Assembly (NCBI RefSeq): GCF_024679095.1
Contig: NC_066531.1
Location: 9,684,382-9,748,381 of the forward strand
Reading direction: 5' to 3'
Length of the DNA: 64,000 nt
DNA from: Eriocheir sinensis
Lineage: Eukaryota; Arthropoda; Malacostraca; Decapoda; Varunidae
Under the pieces are notes generated by a model. That model did no database searches and had not been told where the DNA came from. It worked only from the letters and a program-made list of their open reading frames with translations. Below are positions 20,242 to 35,200 of this stretch, piece after piece; the stretch's first letter is position 1, and every line of letters begins with the position of its first letter. Made by a program: the position numbers and the translations under genes.

Positions 20242-23059
20242 CTAGTTGACATTTATATCATTATCAAGCAAGTAGTGTTTTAGTCTTTTTCTGAACACTT
20301 GTATGGTATTTGATAGTGTTACATGGTGTGGGAGAGCGTTCCATAGCCTGGGGCCTTGTACAAGGAGCGAACGTGTCCCGCAGTGTGTGTTGGTGTGGGG
20401 GACATGTAGGTTGTCCCGCTGTCTTGTTGTGTACCTGCTCCGTGTCACCTCAGTTGTGGTAGGCAGCTGCAGGAACCACTCTGGATACAGTTTACATTTT
20501 ATCTTATATACAGTTACAGCAATATCAAAAATTATCTTCTTGTTCATTTTAAGCCAGTGCAATTGTGTTATGAAGGGGGTGGCGTGGTCCCGCCTCCTCG
20601 CTCCCCCAATACATATCTTTGCTGCAAAGTTCTGTAGTTTTTGTACTCGCTTAATTAGTGTGCTATTTGTAGTGCCGTAAACTGGTAGGCAATAATTAAT
20701 GATACTTAGAGCAAGTGATTCAATAGCTATTTTACGTGTTACATTGTCAAATTTATCTTTAATTCTGTTTATGAACATTAGAGTACCAGTGACTTTCTTG
20801 TGGGTTTCGTTAATATGTATGTTAAACGTCAAGTGGGAGTCCATGTAAACGCCAAGGTTTTTGATGTGTTTGCTGGGAGTGATGGGAGTGTTGTCAAAAA
20901 GGAGAGTGGTGTTTTGGGGAATTTGTTTGATAACTGACCTGGTCCCAATAAAGATACACTGGGTTTTGTTAGTGTTCAGTAACAGGCCGTTTTTGTTAAA
21001 GTATTCCCTGGCCAGTGAGAAGGTCGTTTGTGCCGCCGTGATGAGGTCAGGCAGTGCATCAATAGTACCAGTGTTCACGAGCTGCGTGTCGTCTGCGTAC
21101 TGAACTATCTCGCATCCATGTATTGCTTCAGCAAGGTCGTTGACAAAAATGATGAAGGGAATTGGTCCTAATATTGAGCCTTGAGGAACTCCGTATTTTA
21201 TCGGTGCAGTCGCAGACGTGGTGTTATTCACTGTAACTTTTTGACTTCTGTCATTTAAATAGTGATGGAACCAAAAAGTCTATGTTAACCTTGAGTAGTT
21301 TATTTATGAGGATTTCGTGTTTTACGCTATCGAAGGCTTTTGATAGGTCGCACAACGTTATAAGGGGTAATTTCTTCTCATCCATATTTCTGTATAGTTT
21401 ATTTGTAACTGTAGTTAGGGCGGTCTCAGTTGAAAGTTTAGGTCTGAAGCCGTGTTGATTATTAGAGAGAAGTTTCTTGGACTCTAGGAAGGTAGTCATC
21501 TGTTGGGCTACAATTTTCTCTAATATTTTTGAGAGAATAGGTAACAGTGATATTGGGCGATAATTGTTTACGTCGTCCCTGTCTCCGTTTTTATACATAG
21601 GTATGACGGTCGCGTGTTTCCACATGGTAGGGAATTTTCCTGTAACAATCGACGTGTTGATGATAGTAGTGATGGATGTGATCGTAACTGGTAGTGAATC
21701 TATGATGTACTGAAGTGCAATCCCATCTGGACCGGCGGAGTTAGTGTTCTTTAGGTGTTTGATAGTTAATATGACTGTGTTCATGTCTACAGGGCTGGGC
21801 CTGAAAAGATGACGGTGATTTATATCTTGTTTGGGGATAATGCAGTTTTGATTTGTAATCCTGAGATTGTTTTGCGTTTTTAGGAAGGTGCGTTCCCCCA
21901 CGTTAACAAACAGGTCATTGAATTTATTTGCCACTTCATTTTCATTAATGAAGTTGTTGTTATTAGTTTCTTTATTGTTGGGTGTGAGGTCTTTTATTAT
22001 TCTCCAGGTGGCAGCTGAATTTCCTCGACAGTCGTAGATTTTTTGTCGGTAGTAGGATTGTTCAGCATTTCGCAGTAGTGACTTTACTCTATTACGATGG
22101 TGTTTATATTACTCTAGTAATTCAGCATCATTTCGATTTTGCTTTAGGCGCGCTTGGAGGGTGTTGCGTGTTGACATTGCTGAGCGAATTTCGTCGTTAA
22201 TCCAGGGGGCAAAAGGCTTGTTGATTTCTTTTGTGACAAAAGGAGCGCATCGTTCCAAGCAATTTGATAGTACAGACGTGAGGGTGTTTACCTGTATGTC
22301 TACGTTGTCCGTGGAGGGAATTTCATTTAGGGCGGGAGCAGCGCCTAGTAAGGCATCACAGAGCAGGTCTTTACTGTAAGCCCCAAGATGACGAAACGTT
22401 CTCATTTCTGGCTTGCGCTTAGGTTTGGTGATGTTAAACGTTGCCGTTATAAGGTCATGGTCGGCTATAGTGTTAGGTATTACGTCTTTGTGTATGATTG
22501 TGTCCTGTTTGTTAGTGATAATGACGTCTAGAAGTGTGGCTGACTGAGGGGTGACACGGGTAGGTCTGTCAATAATCTGGTGTAATTTGTTTATGCTTAT
22601 TATGGTACTTAATTTATTTCCGTAGGATAGCAAATCATCATTTAGATCACCGAGCATATAAAAACATTTGTTTTTCAGGCACATGTTTCTCAGGGTCTCG
22701 TGTATATAGTCAAAGGTTTCCTGAGGAGCTTTGGGGTGTCGGTAGACGCAACCAATTATTACTGAGGGTAGTTTTCTGCACTGTACACTGATCCAGAGGT
22801 CCTCAATACCATTAGGACTAGCAAGGTCACACGTTATCACTTTGCTGGTGAGATTGTCTCGAACATATGCACCAGCTCCTCCCCCGTGGCCCTTGTCACA
22901 ACGGAACATATGATATCCAGGGATATGGACGTGGCTGTCAGGGGTGTGCGGGAGAAGCCACGTTTCACTGACACAAAGAATATCAACGCTTCTTTCTCTG
23001 ACTAATAGTTTCACCTCATCTGTGTTAGCTAGTAGTGAGCGGGCATTTATGTGAACCAT
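20242..23059 (-). pseudogene. LINE ORF2: APE endonuclease and reverse transcriptase
   Basis: ATG at 23059: MVHINARSLLANTDEVKLL, then ILCVSETWLLP (catalytic Glu), GGGAGAYVRDNL, YMLGDLNDDLL, IADHDLITATF. TAA at 22108-22106 is a single in-frame stop. RT follows: NSAGPDGIALQYI, NNYRPISLLPILSKILEKIV, LCDLSKAFDSVKHEIL. One frame change lies near 21240, then KYGVPQGSILGPIPF and VQYADDTQLVNTG (YADD intact). The thumb ends with RKRLKHYLLDNDINVN at 20242. Confidence 0.85.
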
Positions 23060-23099
23060 TGTTAAGCAGTCCTTAATTAGTAGTGACTCGGCGGCCGTT

Positions 23100-23225
23100 T
23101 CTTCCTCGCCATGTTCCTATGCACTGTAGACATTACACAGTCTGTTCTTATGGCCGTATCTGTGGCAGGAAGTACATCGGATTTTGTGGTCATATCTGCA
23201 CATGGATTGTCTGTGATTTAACTCA
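23100..23225 (-). pseudogene. Two CCHC zinc knuckles between LINE ORF1 and ORF2
   Basis: The minus strand encodes CYNCGELNHRQSMC and CTSCHRYGHKNRLC, two exact C-x2-C-x4-H-x4-C knuckles 10 residues apart, ending ~40 bp before the ORF2 ATG. They are in a different frame from the stop of ORF1 at 23535. They may be the original C-terminus of ORF1, detached by a frame change at 23300-23540. Confidence 0.7.
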
Positions 23226-23534
23226 CCACAATTGTAGCAGCCTTTACGCATGTACGCACTATCACTGTCCGTTGATTGGTATGATCATCAAAGGGGGCGG
23301 CCATCATCGTAGTAGGGGGGACGGGGGCGTTCTCTGCTTCCTGCATTCATGTCATGCTGGGTCCCGGGGTGTGAGGTGGGGTGGTCAGCCTGCCCCTCCC
23401 ATTGGTTCCTTATGGGGACAGAGTAATGGGTGTGGTGAGTGGGATAGGACCTAAGGGGCTGTCCGTGTCCCCGAGGGTTCCTTCTGGCCCCAGGGTGGTC
23501 AGGTGCCGGGCTGCGACCTGACCTGCGGCGTTTC

Positions 23535-24899
23535 CTAGCCACCACTTGCCACCCGTCGCTGTCCTGGTTGTGGTGGGGGGGGGTGAGGATGGCGGGAGGC
23601 TGGTGCTGAGCTTCGTCGCTCGCTTGTGTTAAAAGCGATTTGATTCTTTTTCAAGTTTTCCCAGTCTATGCACGTTCTGAGAGAAGCATTATGCTTTCCA
23701 ATAGCGGTGAGCAGCCTAGTGGCCCCAAGCCTGTTAATCAGTGTGCCCTGGTACTCGCCTGGTAAATCATAGCATGCCTCGTCTACTTCACCTGTCCCTA
23801 GTCTGAACGCAGGTTCAGGGTTGATTATAGAGATGCTATTTATTTCACTCCATTTACTGATTTGTGCATTTAAATCACTAATTTTCTCTTGCATTGATTC
23901 ACTGTACACACTGGGCACGAGCTGGCACACGTAGATAGCCATGTTTTCATTTTTGTTTTTCAACTCACATATTAGTGCACTGAGATTGTTGATTATGGTT
24001 TCTGTGTCCGCCGTGTCGTCCAGCAGGTCGAAGAGGCCGCCATAAATGACACAAGATGCAGGAACCCAAGCAAGTTTCTCCTGCACCCAGGCTTTTATCA
24101 GGTCAAGGTTGGCTTCATGCAGAGTTCTTATCTTGCATTTGTTTGACAGGTCACACATCCTTAAATTCTTGAGATTGACGTCACCGAGAAGAAGGGTGTT
24201 TGTTGTAGTGGACGTAGTGGACACGCCTGTGACCTGACCTTGAGGGGCGGTGTCGCCGGCTGGTGAGTCGTTGAGGTGTCCCGCCCTCGCTGTTGCCTCT
24301 AGAGTAGCGATGCGTTGTTCCAGTAGTGTAAATTCCTGGCTGGGAGGGCGGTGTGTCATCTGTTCCTCGATACTTTTTTCTTCTAGTGCAGTCACACGGT
24401 TGATGAGGTCACTGATTGTATCGAGGGTGCTGTGTTGGGATGACACACGGGGAGCCGGTGTATCCTCTGAGCCTTGCTGTCCCACGCTTCCCGCCTCTAG
24501 GGATGTCAGGCGGGATTGTATGTTGTCCACTAGCGAGTATATTTTGCTAATTTCCATTTTTAGTTGTTCATGGCTTTCTTTCAGATCCTGTGACACATGT
24601 TCAAGAGTTGGTGTTTGTTCCTCCCTATCTGAGTTTGCGTGGGTGTCTGTGTCACGGTCAGGTTGAGGGTGTGGGGGGATGATCTCCGGTATTGCCATAT
24701 TCTCCTTTGCTGCATCCATGATCATTTCCACCAAAGAATCTTTCGTGGCCCACACATTCGTCAGGCCTAGGGAACGGCAGTGCTTTTGAAGTTGTACCTT
24801 AGTAAAGTTTGTATGCAGGTATTCCGTGGTAGGGTGTAGGAGAGACGGTCTGCCAATAGGTGAGTCTCTTGGAGAAGTGGGCAAGGTGGGAGACGCCAT
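23535..24899 (-). CDS. LINE ORF1: SAP-like/coiled-coil protein with SGNH-esterase domain
   Basis: Uninterrupted, ~454 codons from ATG at 24899. The N-terminal ~70 residues look like a SAP-type helix pair (VQLQKHCRSLGLTNVWATKD). Two Leu/Glu-rich coiled coils follow (LKESHEQLKMEISKIYSLVD; DLINRVTALEEKS; FTLLEQRIATLEA). From about residue 230 an SGNH-like domain begins (NTLLLGDVNLKNLRM), continues IYGGLFDLLDDTADTET and ENMAIYVCQLVPSVYSE, and ends near GEYQGTLINRLGATRLL. The nucleophile is Val-flanked (GDVN rather than GDSN), so hydrolase activity is doubtful. The tail is Pro/Arg-rich. It probably coats element RNA. Confidence 0.75.
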   Translation of the reverse strand: MASPTLPTSPRDSPIGRPSLLHPTTEYLHTNFTKVQLQKHCRSLGLTNVWATKDSLVEMIMDAAKENMAIPEIIPPHPQPDRDTDTHANSDREEQTPTLEHVSQDLKESHEQLKMEISKIYSLVDNIQSRLTSLEAGSVGQQGSEDTPAPRVSSQHSTLDTISDLINRVTALEEKSIEEQMTHRPPSQEFTLLEQRIATLEATARAGHLNDSPAGDTAPQGQVTGVSTTSTTTNTLLLGDVNLKNLRMCDLSNKCKIRTLHEANLDLIKAWVQEKLAWVPASCVIYGGLFDLLDDTADTETIINNLSALICELKNKNENMAIYVCQLVPSVYSESMQEKISDLNAQISKWSEINSISIINPEPAFRLGTGEVDEACYDLPGEYQGTLINRLGATRLLTAIGKHNASLRTCIDWENLKKNQIAFNTSERRSSAPASRHPHPPPPQPGQRRVASGG

Positions 24900-25274
24900 G
24901 GTGTGGGAAAACTTGAGTGGGTGAGTTGAGGCAGGGATGAGGGAGGGAGTGGGGGGGGGGAGAGAGGCGAGGAGGCAAGTGTCAGGTAGTGCAGGTGCAG
25001 GCGTATCCCCCCTGGGAATACTCTTTTCCGGGTAGAGAGATGTAGGGGAAGGGCGAGGAGACAGGATTCGTCGCAGTGTCGCCGCTGCCAGGCGTACACC
25101 TTGTAATATTAAATGTGCTGCACTGGATCACTGCACCGCCACTATGACACTACACATCGTACATTACACTCTCAGGTCACTATACAGTCCGTCACGTCAC
25201 GGTGGAGGGGAGCAGCTATGAGGGGGTCAGGGAGGCCGGACTCGTCACAATGACCTTGCTGCTAACGCACAATT

Positions 25275-25435
25275 TTGCACTTCACTGTGGCCTTACACTG
25301 TACACTGTGTAGTACACCGCTCCATGGTGGCGATGTGGTCTCATATCCGGTGAGTGCTGACGGTAGTAGAGAACCGGAGGCCCTGAGTTTGCCACTTGTC
25401 GGTCACTTGTCGCCGCTGCGGAGCGGTACGTCCGA

Positions 25436-25492
<57 letters not shown>

Positions 25493-25655
25493 GTATGTGA
25501 GTGAGATAGAGGGAGGGAATGCTAGAGGACGACCTCCAGTGAAATGGAGGGATAGGGTGCAAGAGTACGTTAAGGAGAGGGGGGAAAGATCTTTGAGAAA
25601 CTTTGAGCAGGCAAGGAGGGAGTGTCTGGATAGAGAAAGGTGGAAGCTCTTCTGG
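25275..25655 (+). pseudogene. 3' coding end of an RTE-like LINE
   Basis: After a (GA)n run the frame reads ARGRPPVKWRDRVQEYVKER, then GERSLRNFEQARRECLDRER and WKLFW. This is the conserved 'GRPP.KW...V.EY..ER....C.DR..W' C-terminus of a LINE family common in crustaceans, probably that of the palm fragment at 19697. The upstream part has no domain. It joins LINE-A abruptly at ~25656. Confidence 0.65.
25440..25490 (+). repeat. (GA)n microsatellite
   Basis: About 25 uninterrupted GA units. Confidence 0.95.
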
Positions 25656-26265
25656 ATGGGGGGAGGCATGCAGTTAGCAAGTTCAGAAGAGCAGTCAGCG
25701 TGAAAATAGCGATAGAAGATAGAAAGAGAGGCAACATCGTGACGGAATTTAAGAGGTAGAAAACTATCAGTAGGAGGAGGATAGCTGATGAGACGAAGAC
25801 TCCACTCTATCCAGAAGAGCTGTGTAAGTGGAGCCCCCCACACGTAAGATGCATACTCCATACGAGGGCGGACAAGGCCCCTGTATAGAGATAGCAACTG
25901 CGCGGGGGAGAATAACTGGCGGAAACGATACAGAACGCCCAACCTCGAGGAAGCTAATTTAGCGAGAGAGGAGATGCGAAGTTTCCAGTTGAGATTTTGA
26001 GTTAAGGATAGACCGAGGATATCTAGTGTTGCAGAAGGTGACAGCTGAGTGTTGTCGAAGAATAGGGGATAGGTGTTTGGAAGATTGTGTCGAGCGGATA
26101 GGTGGAGAAATTGAGTTTTTGAGGCATTGAAGGACACAAGGTTCCTTCTACCCCAATCGGAAATGCTAGCAAGGTCTGAGGTTAAGCGTTCTGCAGCCTC
26201 CAGTCTGGAGTCGTGTACTTCCTGTTGGGATGGCCTTCTATTGAAAGAAGTTGAATAATGTAGCG
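25656..26265 (-). mobile_element. LINE-A copy 2 (RT thumb only, lacks 3' tail)
   Basis: The minus strand encodes STSFNRRPSQQEVHDSRLEA, LVSFNASKTQFLHLSARHNL and LYRGLVRPRMEYASYVWG, then stops abruptly at 25656 without 3' UTR or poly-T. It was truncated at both ends, not only the 5' end as in normal LINE insertion. Confidence 0.8.
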
Positions 26266-26293
26266 TGCGACCGGTGTACTTCTCCAAACGGAG

Positions 26294-27494
26294 TGTAATG
26301 TGTATATTATAACATAATGTGAATGTGTGAATGTATGTCGTATCGCCATGGCCCAGTGGCGCCAGGACGTTACACACAGACGCTACGTTGTGCTTAGGAG
26401 GTGCTCCTTGCCGTGGGAACGGTGTTGATTCAGCAAGCATGCTACCCACTGGCCGCTCCTGTACCAAGATAAGCCGGGAGAAGAGAGCGGGCGGCGGGCG
26501 AGAGCACAGGACTTCTTGGAGTGTGCGTACAACTTACGACTCGCCTTCACATACTGTAACTATTCTGTGAATATATTTAAAGAGCAATACAACCATTTAA
26601 TCAACCAGAGAGAGAGAGAGTAAATTAAGTGAACTCAAAGTGAACTTAACGGCTCCGCTCGGCCAACACATAACCCACATCACTTAACTAAAAGGCTATT
26701 GTGTTGTCTCACGACTTCTATCAACTGGAGAAAGCAGGCAACGGTACACCGGACCTGACGTGAGATAACAGTTCGCGCCACAACAACTGGATGAAAAATA
26801 TTCATAAAAAAAAAAGTTTTCAATATTTTTGTTTGAAACTTTTGCAATGTGCAATGGCACCATTTTCTGATATTATGGAAGTAGGTAGAACATTTTAGTT
26901 CATGACGTCGTGACGTCATGACGTCACAGCTTAAAAAATTCACGTAAATTTTAATTTTCACTCTAGAGTTACCAAATTTTGCATGGTATTAGTAGAATAA
27001 CATATTAACCTACCCAAGACAGTTTTTTGCTAAATTCGTTTTAGTTCGTGAGAAACCGCTTTCGCAATTTCATGAAATAATGACGTCACTATTTTTTTAG
27101 CTATATAACGTATCCAGAACAAGACTTTTTCGAATTTCTTAAAACCCTGTCTTGGAAATGTAGACATACCCATTATGTACAAGTATGGTGAGTTTCATTT
27201 AGATCCATCAAGTTTTTTGTGCACAGCTACTCATTGAAGTTAAAATTTGACGTTTTGAGATAAATGAGTTTAAAGTTTTGAGTATGACATATTATGTGGT
27301 AATTATCGAGGGATTCGATTTCTTTTAAACCGTGTTGCCACCCGGTGTTCGTTATTTACTGACTACGGCTTCATTCTTGAAGCTTTTTTCTATCTAGATA
27401 TGCGAAATACTAAAAAATGATTTTTTGACCTAATTTTATCATCTCAGCTGTTGTGCCTCCCCTTAATCAAAAACACACAAAAAAACAGCTAACA
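26294..27494 (+). repeat. 5' LTR (with ~680-bp insertion)
   Basis: 26294-26779 matches 40722-41206. The match then skips to 27463-27494, which equals 41207-41239. The intervening 26780-27462 is absent from the 3' LTR. The true LTR is therefore about 518 bp. Confidence 0.88.
26780..27462. mobile_element. AT-rich insertion in the 5' LTR with imperfect terminal inverted repeats
   Basis: It begins acaacaactggatga and ends tcatctcagctgttgt (reverse complement acaacagctgagatga), followed by gcctcccc. It contains a gacgtcgtgacgtcatgacg block near 26905. No coding region. It looks like a MITE or solo end of a DNA transposon; superfamily unknown. Confidence 0.55.
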
Positions 27495-27785
27495 AAAAGG
27501 CTAACAAAAGTGGTGAACAGCGGCTTCCGGACCTTCTCCGAAGTGTTCTATGTGTGTTATCTTTCTCTCTCTTAACACTTAACACTTAGCGGTGGCAAGT
27601 GTCGTCAAGGGGCAGACAGGAAAGTGTGCAAGAAAGCTGACACAAGCAACGCCATCCCCCCCTGCCCCCGTACGAGTCGAGTCAGCACACAGCACCACAC
27701 CGCCCCGTGCGCCCATATCGCCCCGCCCCGCCCCGCGCGCCCATATCAACCCCGCGCGCCCACACCGCCCACTGTCGGGATCCTG
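27495..27785 (+). other. Gypsy leader, left part, with target duplication
   Basis: GC-rich, with cgcgcccatatc and ccccgcccc repeats. No primer binding site that I recognise follows the LTR. CTG (27783-27785) is the target duplication of the Harbinger insertion. The leader resumes after the second CTG at 36234. Confidence 0.6.
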
Positions 27786-27802
27786 GGCCCGTACTTATAA
27801 AG
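27786..27802 (+). repeat. Harbinger left terminal inverted repeat
   Basis: GGCCCGTACTTATAAAG, preceded by CTG. Subterminal acataa words follow to 27912 (gagacataaa, gagacataac, caacataacc, cgacataagcgag at 27900-27912). Confidence 0.92.
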
Positions 27803-28173
27803 AAATTTATGTGAGACATAAACTGAAACATATCCGAGTATTAGCAATGACGAGACATAACCCCCCTCCTTATGTTTCACCCCCTCAACATAACCGGCTC
27901 GACATAAGCGAGTATTAGTACATCGTTGCCAACCCCTGAGCTGCACCTATGAAAGGGATACCAACTCAAAATAAAATGTTGGAATTTGGTATAATTTTGA
28001 TGTTAAAAGCATATTGACGTATTGGAAATATGTATAAAATAAAATAAAGTATTTTCGGGTATTGTTGACGATGCATAGACCAACATCACATGGAATAATG
28101 ATAAAATTAAGGACGTAGCCCCTCAAACATGTAAACAAACGTCCCGCGAGCTTCAAGCTAGCAGGCAGCAGCC

Positions 28174-31323
<3,150 letters not shown>

Positions 31324-31410
31324 AAAAACTCATGTAACACGCAAATACACTCCACCATGCCGCTGCTACCCCACACACTCTACCCTGTCTCTCCTCTCTT
31401 TTGCAAAATC

Positions 31411-31570
31411 CATCCTGTTTCTACTCTCACACACTCCACCCAGCCTCTTCTCTCCTTCACACACTCCACCCTGCCTCTACTTTCCTTCACACACTCCACC
31501 CTGCCTCTACTTTCTTTCACACACTCCACCCTGCCTCTACTCTCCTTCACACACCTCACCCTGCCTCTTT
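31411..31570 (+). repeat. 30-bp tandem repeat (~5 units)
   Basis: acactccacc recurs exactly every 30 bp (ending at 31440, 31470, 31500, 31530, 31560), with ctgcctctactttccttcac between. Period 30 leaves frames open on both strands, which is not evidence of a gene. Confidence 0.85.
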
Positions 31571-31881
31571 TCTCAAACACACTCCACCCTGTCTACCCTG
31601 CCGGTACTCTCTTCTACATTAGCTTTCCTGTAATATATTTTTCCTTAGGATATCCATTATGTAGTTTTCCTACATAGTTATTTATTATAAAGGAATTTAT
31701 TTATTGTTAAAAAGGAAATCATTTATTCCTTAATATTAGAAAAAAAGTAAAGGCAATCATGAGTATATTGGCTGTTTTAAACCATACATACTAGTGAAAG
31801 TTTCTTACCAAATACTGTAATAAATTCATTTGAATACTGAGTATAGCTTCTGCATTTATTAGTGATACGAATGTGGATTTG

Positions 31882-31882
<1 letters not shown>

Positions 31883-31973
<91 letters not shown>
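31883..31973 (+). repeat. (TA)n microsatellite
   Basis: About 45 TA units between the 3' ends of the two Harbinger genes. The flanks 'gtggattt' and 'aaatccac' make a short palindrome around it. Confidence 0.95.
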
Positions 31974-31975
<2 letters not shown>

Positions 31976-32211
31976 AATCCACACACAATTGTATTACAAA
32001 CACATACTTGGAAGTAGGTGTGGAATTAACCTGTTGATGGGTCGGGAAGCCTCACACAGCTGCACGAGGCTGAGGTTGAGGTCTGTCACTGCAACAAAAA
32101 TTGAAACATTGCAATAGTAAGATTCTTTAAATGAAAATTTAAAATTAAATACTGAGCAGCATGGAAAGATACAGGCTGATACACAAAACATTTAATTTTG
32201 ATATTTGTAAC

Positions 32212-35200
32212 TTACATGAAGTGAAGGTTGACAAACTCATCCCTGTAGAGCAGACCTTCCCGAACTCGTCCAGGTACAGGTGGTAGTGGGACAGGTGGGT
32301 CCTCATGGGAAACTGCACCATCACCCTCGTCCTCTCCTTCCTCGGGTACAGGGAGGCGTCTGTCTTTGCAGATGTTGTGCAAAATAGCACACACCTACAG
32401 ATAGAGTTAATATTAACAAGTAATAAAAAATATTGTTGTGTAGTGGACGGTACAGTATTGGGATGTGATCATCACTTGATTGTCTACATACCTGTATTAT
32501 TCTACACACATATGCAGGAGGGCTGACTCTGATTTCACCATGGAGCACATGAAATCTCCGCTTCCACTGGCCAATCCCCCTCTCCACTGTGCTCCTTGTC
32601 CTTTTGTGTGCCCTGAATTTTTTAGTTAATGACAATGTAGTGATACTGTAATAATTGCTTTTGCAACTGAGCTTAAAAACAACTTTCGGATAATCTTAAG
32701 AATAGCGGCTCCTAGCGGGTGCGCATAAAGGGCACGGTATGGTGGTAATTACAACATTACTAGCACATACGACGGGATTTTGACAAGTGGTCAGCCGTGT
32801 TTGTCACAAGGGGTGTATTTCTCCACGCGGGCCTCACGATTTTTTCCAAGTCGATGGGCGAAGAGACTGGGTTGCAGGAGGCTGGTGGAATCCATATGTT
32901 TGTTTGTGTGCGTGCAGGTACTGTGACGTACTGTCACGTACGAATTCTGCAGCTTTTCACACTTGTAGGGTTAGGAGGGGGAGGACAAGGGAAGAACGAA
33001 TTATACACGAAAAAAATGTATATGTAATTTATTACGCGTCTTTCTGCCTTCAGACAAGGCATGACACTCTTGCCCCAATTTATTACATTGAAAATGAAGT
33101 TGAAATCTAAGCCATAACATAATCTGCTTGGGTTCTCATTGAAGAGCATTGCCCCAAATTTAGGGATTTTTTCACGTTTAGGGATATTCGGGTTTCCTCA
33201 CCTGCAGCTTGGACACCTTAAATTCCTCACCTCCGTCACTTCTGTCTGTGTCATGGCATTGGAAAGGTGTACCGACTGCGATTTTGGCTTCATTGACTTC
33301 TGCTTGCGGCACTCCGGGAAAGCAAGAGACTTGCTTGACTTGTGTGTTCGCCACAAACAATATCAAGCGGTTGTGGAGGGAAGCAAAGAGCCTCTTTGGC
33401 AGGAGGAAGAAGAACTTTGTGGGGTACCTCGCAAGGTGCATGTTTCTTATGGCCATTAATGACCCTAACAAACGCTTGCATGTCTTCCTTCAAGAGGCAG
33501 CTGCACTATATAACCCCTGTAACCGCCCACAGGAGACACATGCCGCATCTACTTCCTCTTAATTTTGTAAGTATTTCTGAGGCCATTCTATATTTTTTGT
33601 TGTTAGGTTGTAAAGTTCGGTTGGGATAATTTAAGAAGGAGGGGGGGTCCAGGGGGAGTCGAGAGGGGGTAGTTAGCTGTTAGGTTGTAAGGTTCGGTTG
33701 GGGTAGTTTAAATATATTCGACATGCAGTGTGGCCCATCAAAAAATTATGCGACGCGGGACGGATTGGGAGGGGGGTCACTATGCTTGCCATCCAATGAC
33801 ACGCCCGACACTCGTCAACAGACCGGCTGCGGCGGTTGCCAAGTTATATTGGAATAGATTACAAGAGCATGCGTTAGGGACTTTAATTACTTTCGACAAG
33901 GGAATTTTCCCTAATTTGGGGATTTTTCTGGGGAAATTGTGGGGGCCAAATTTTCAGTGATTTGGGCTTCCCCCCCTAAACTCAGCTTCCCCACAGGTCA
34001 CCAGGCTTGTCTTGGGGGTAGGGGGCTGGGGTGGTGGAGGGAATGGAGCCGCTATTCTTAAGATTTATCAAACTTTCCTTTAAGAAAGTCATGTTTCACA
34101 CTAAGTTCATTAACCCTACCTATATTACATTTTCCCCCTCATAGACTACCATGTACTAGCAATACTGAAATTACAAAAAGATCAAGCCTAACTGTAACAA
34201 CGTAAAATGGCAGCAACCTTTTCTAGACAATGCCTTGTCAAGTTTCAAATTAGCAATGCAATGTCATGGGACAACAATATTGTTTCTGTAAGATTTATAA
34301 TCCTGCAGTTAAGGGTTGTTATGCTAGATTTTTCTAATGAACATACAAGGGGTTTTAAGAAGTAAAACACAGACATGATTGGAAAAAGGATGAATGTATA
34401 AGAGCACTGTTAGCTAATCATAATACTGTTACCCAACTTAGCTAATTTTCCTACATTAGTGTAGTTTGCATGGCCTAAGCCTGAAATGATACGCAATGTT
34501 ATTGGTTTCTTGGAAGGGTTCGAGGCTTTGAGATGAGGGATTTCAGTAACTCGTTCATATATTCGCTCATTCGCTCGCCGTGTTATCTTCTCATAACCTT
34601 TTACGCACTTACATTCCTCAGCCACCCATTCACTCTTTCACTCATTCACTCTCACTCATTCACGCTCCCACTCGCTCACACTTACTCTGTCACTCACCGA
34701 CTTACTCACATTCTCTCGTTCATTCATGCACTCGCTTACACTTACTCACTCTGTTACTCACTGACTTACTCACATTCTCGTTCACTCACATTCGGACCGT
34801 TACACAATGATGAAAGATATTACGGCAATCCTATCACAAAGTGGTCCCTATTGTCTCAGCTCCTCTACATGCGCTGGGCTATGTTGCCAGTAATGCATTT
34901 TCTGCTGGTGTTACCACAACCTCGACTCCCAAGGAGTGCCAGGCTGCGCTAAGTTTGGTTAGGTTATATTAGGTTAGACTAGGCTACGTTATGTTAGTAT
35001 AGGTTATGTTATGTTAGATTAGGTTAGGTTAGGATAGTTTAGTTTATGTTAGGTTAAATTAGGTTAGGTTTGGTTAGGTTAGGATTGGTAAGGTTAGGTT
35101 ATTAAGCTTGGTAGAGTTGAGGAGTGTGAGTGTAACACCGTGGTAACACTGCAGCACAGAATGAATAAGATTGGCAACCTAGCCCAGCGCGGGTAGAACA

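Larger units (their letters stand above)
20090..25260 (-). mobile_element. Near-complete L2/CR1-group LINE
   Basis: On the minus strand: a 5' region (25260-24900), an uninterrupted ORF1 (24899-23535), zinc knuckles (~23220-23100), ORF2 endonuclease-RT (23059-20242), then a 3' UTR ending in 'aaatgattctgattctg' at about 20090. ORF2 has only one nonsense codon and one frame change, so this is one of the youngest LINEs in the window. Short 3' repeats rather than poly-A fit the L2/CR1 group. Confidence 0.8.

Noticed and set aside
25341..25562. Ser-Leu-rich minus-strand frame
   Set aside because: Translation of the (GA)n tract.
31357..31677. Long open frames on both strands
   Set aside because: Caused by the 30-bp tandem repeat, whose period is a multiple of three.
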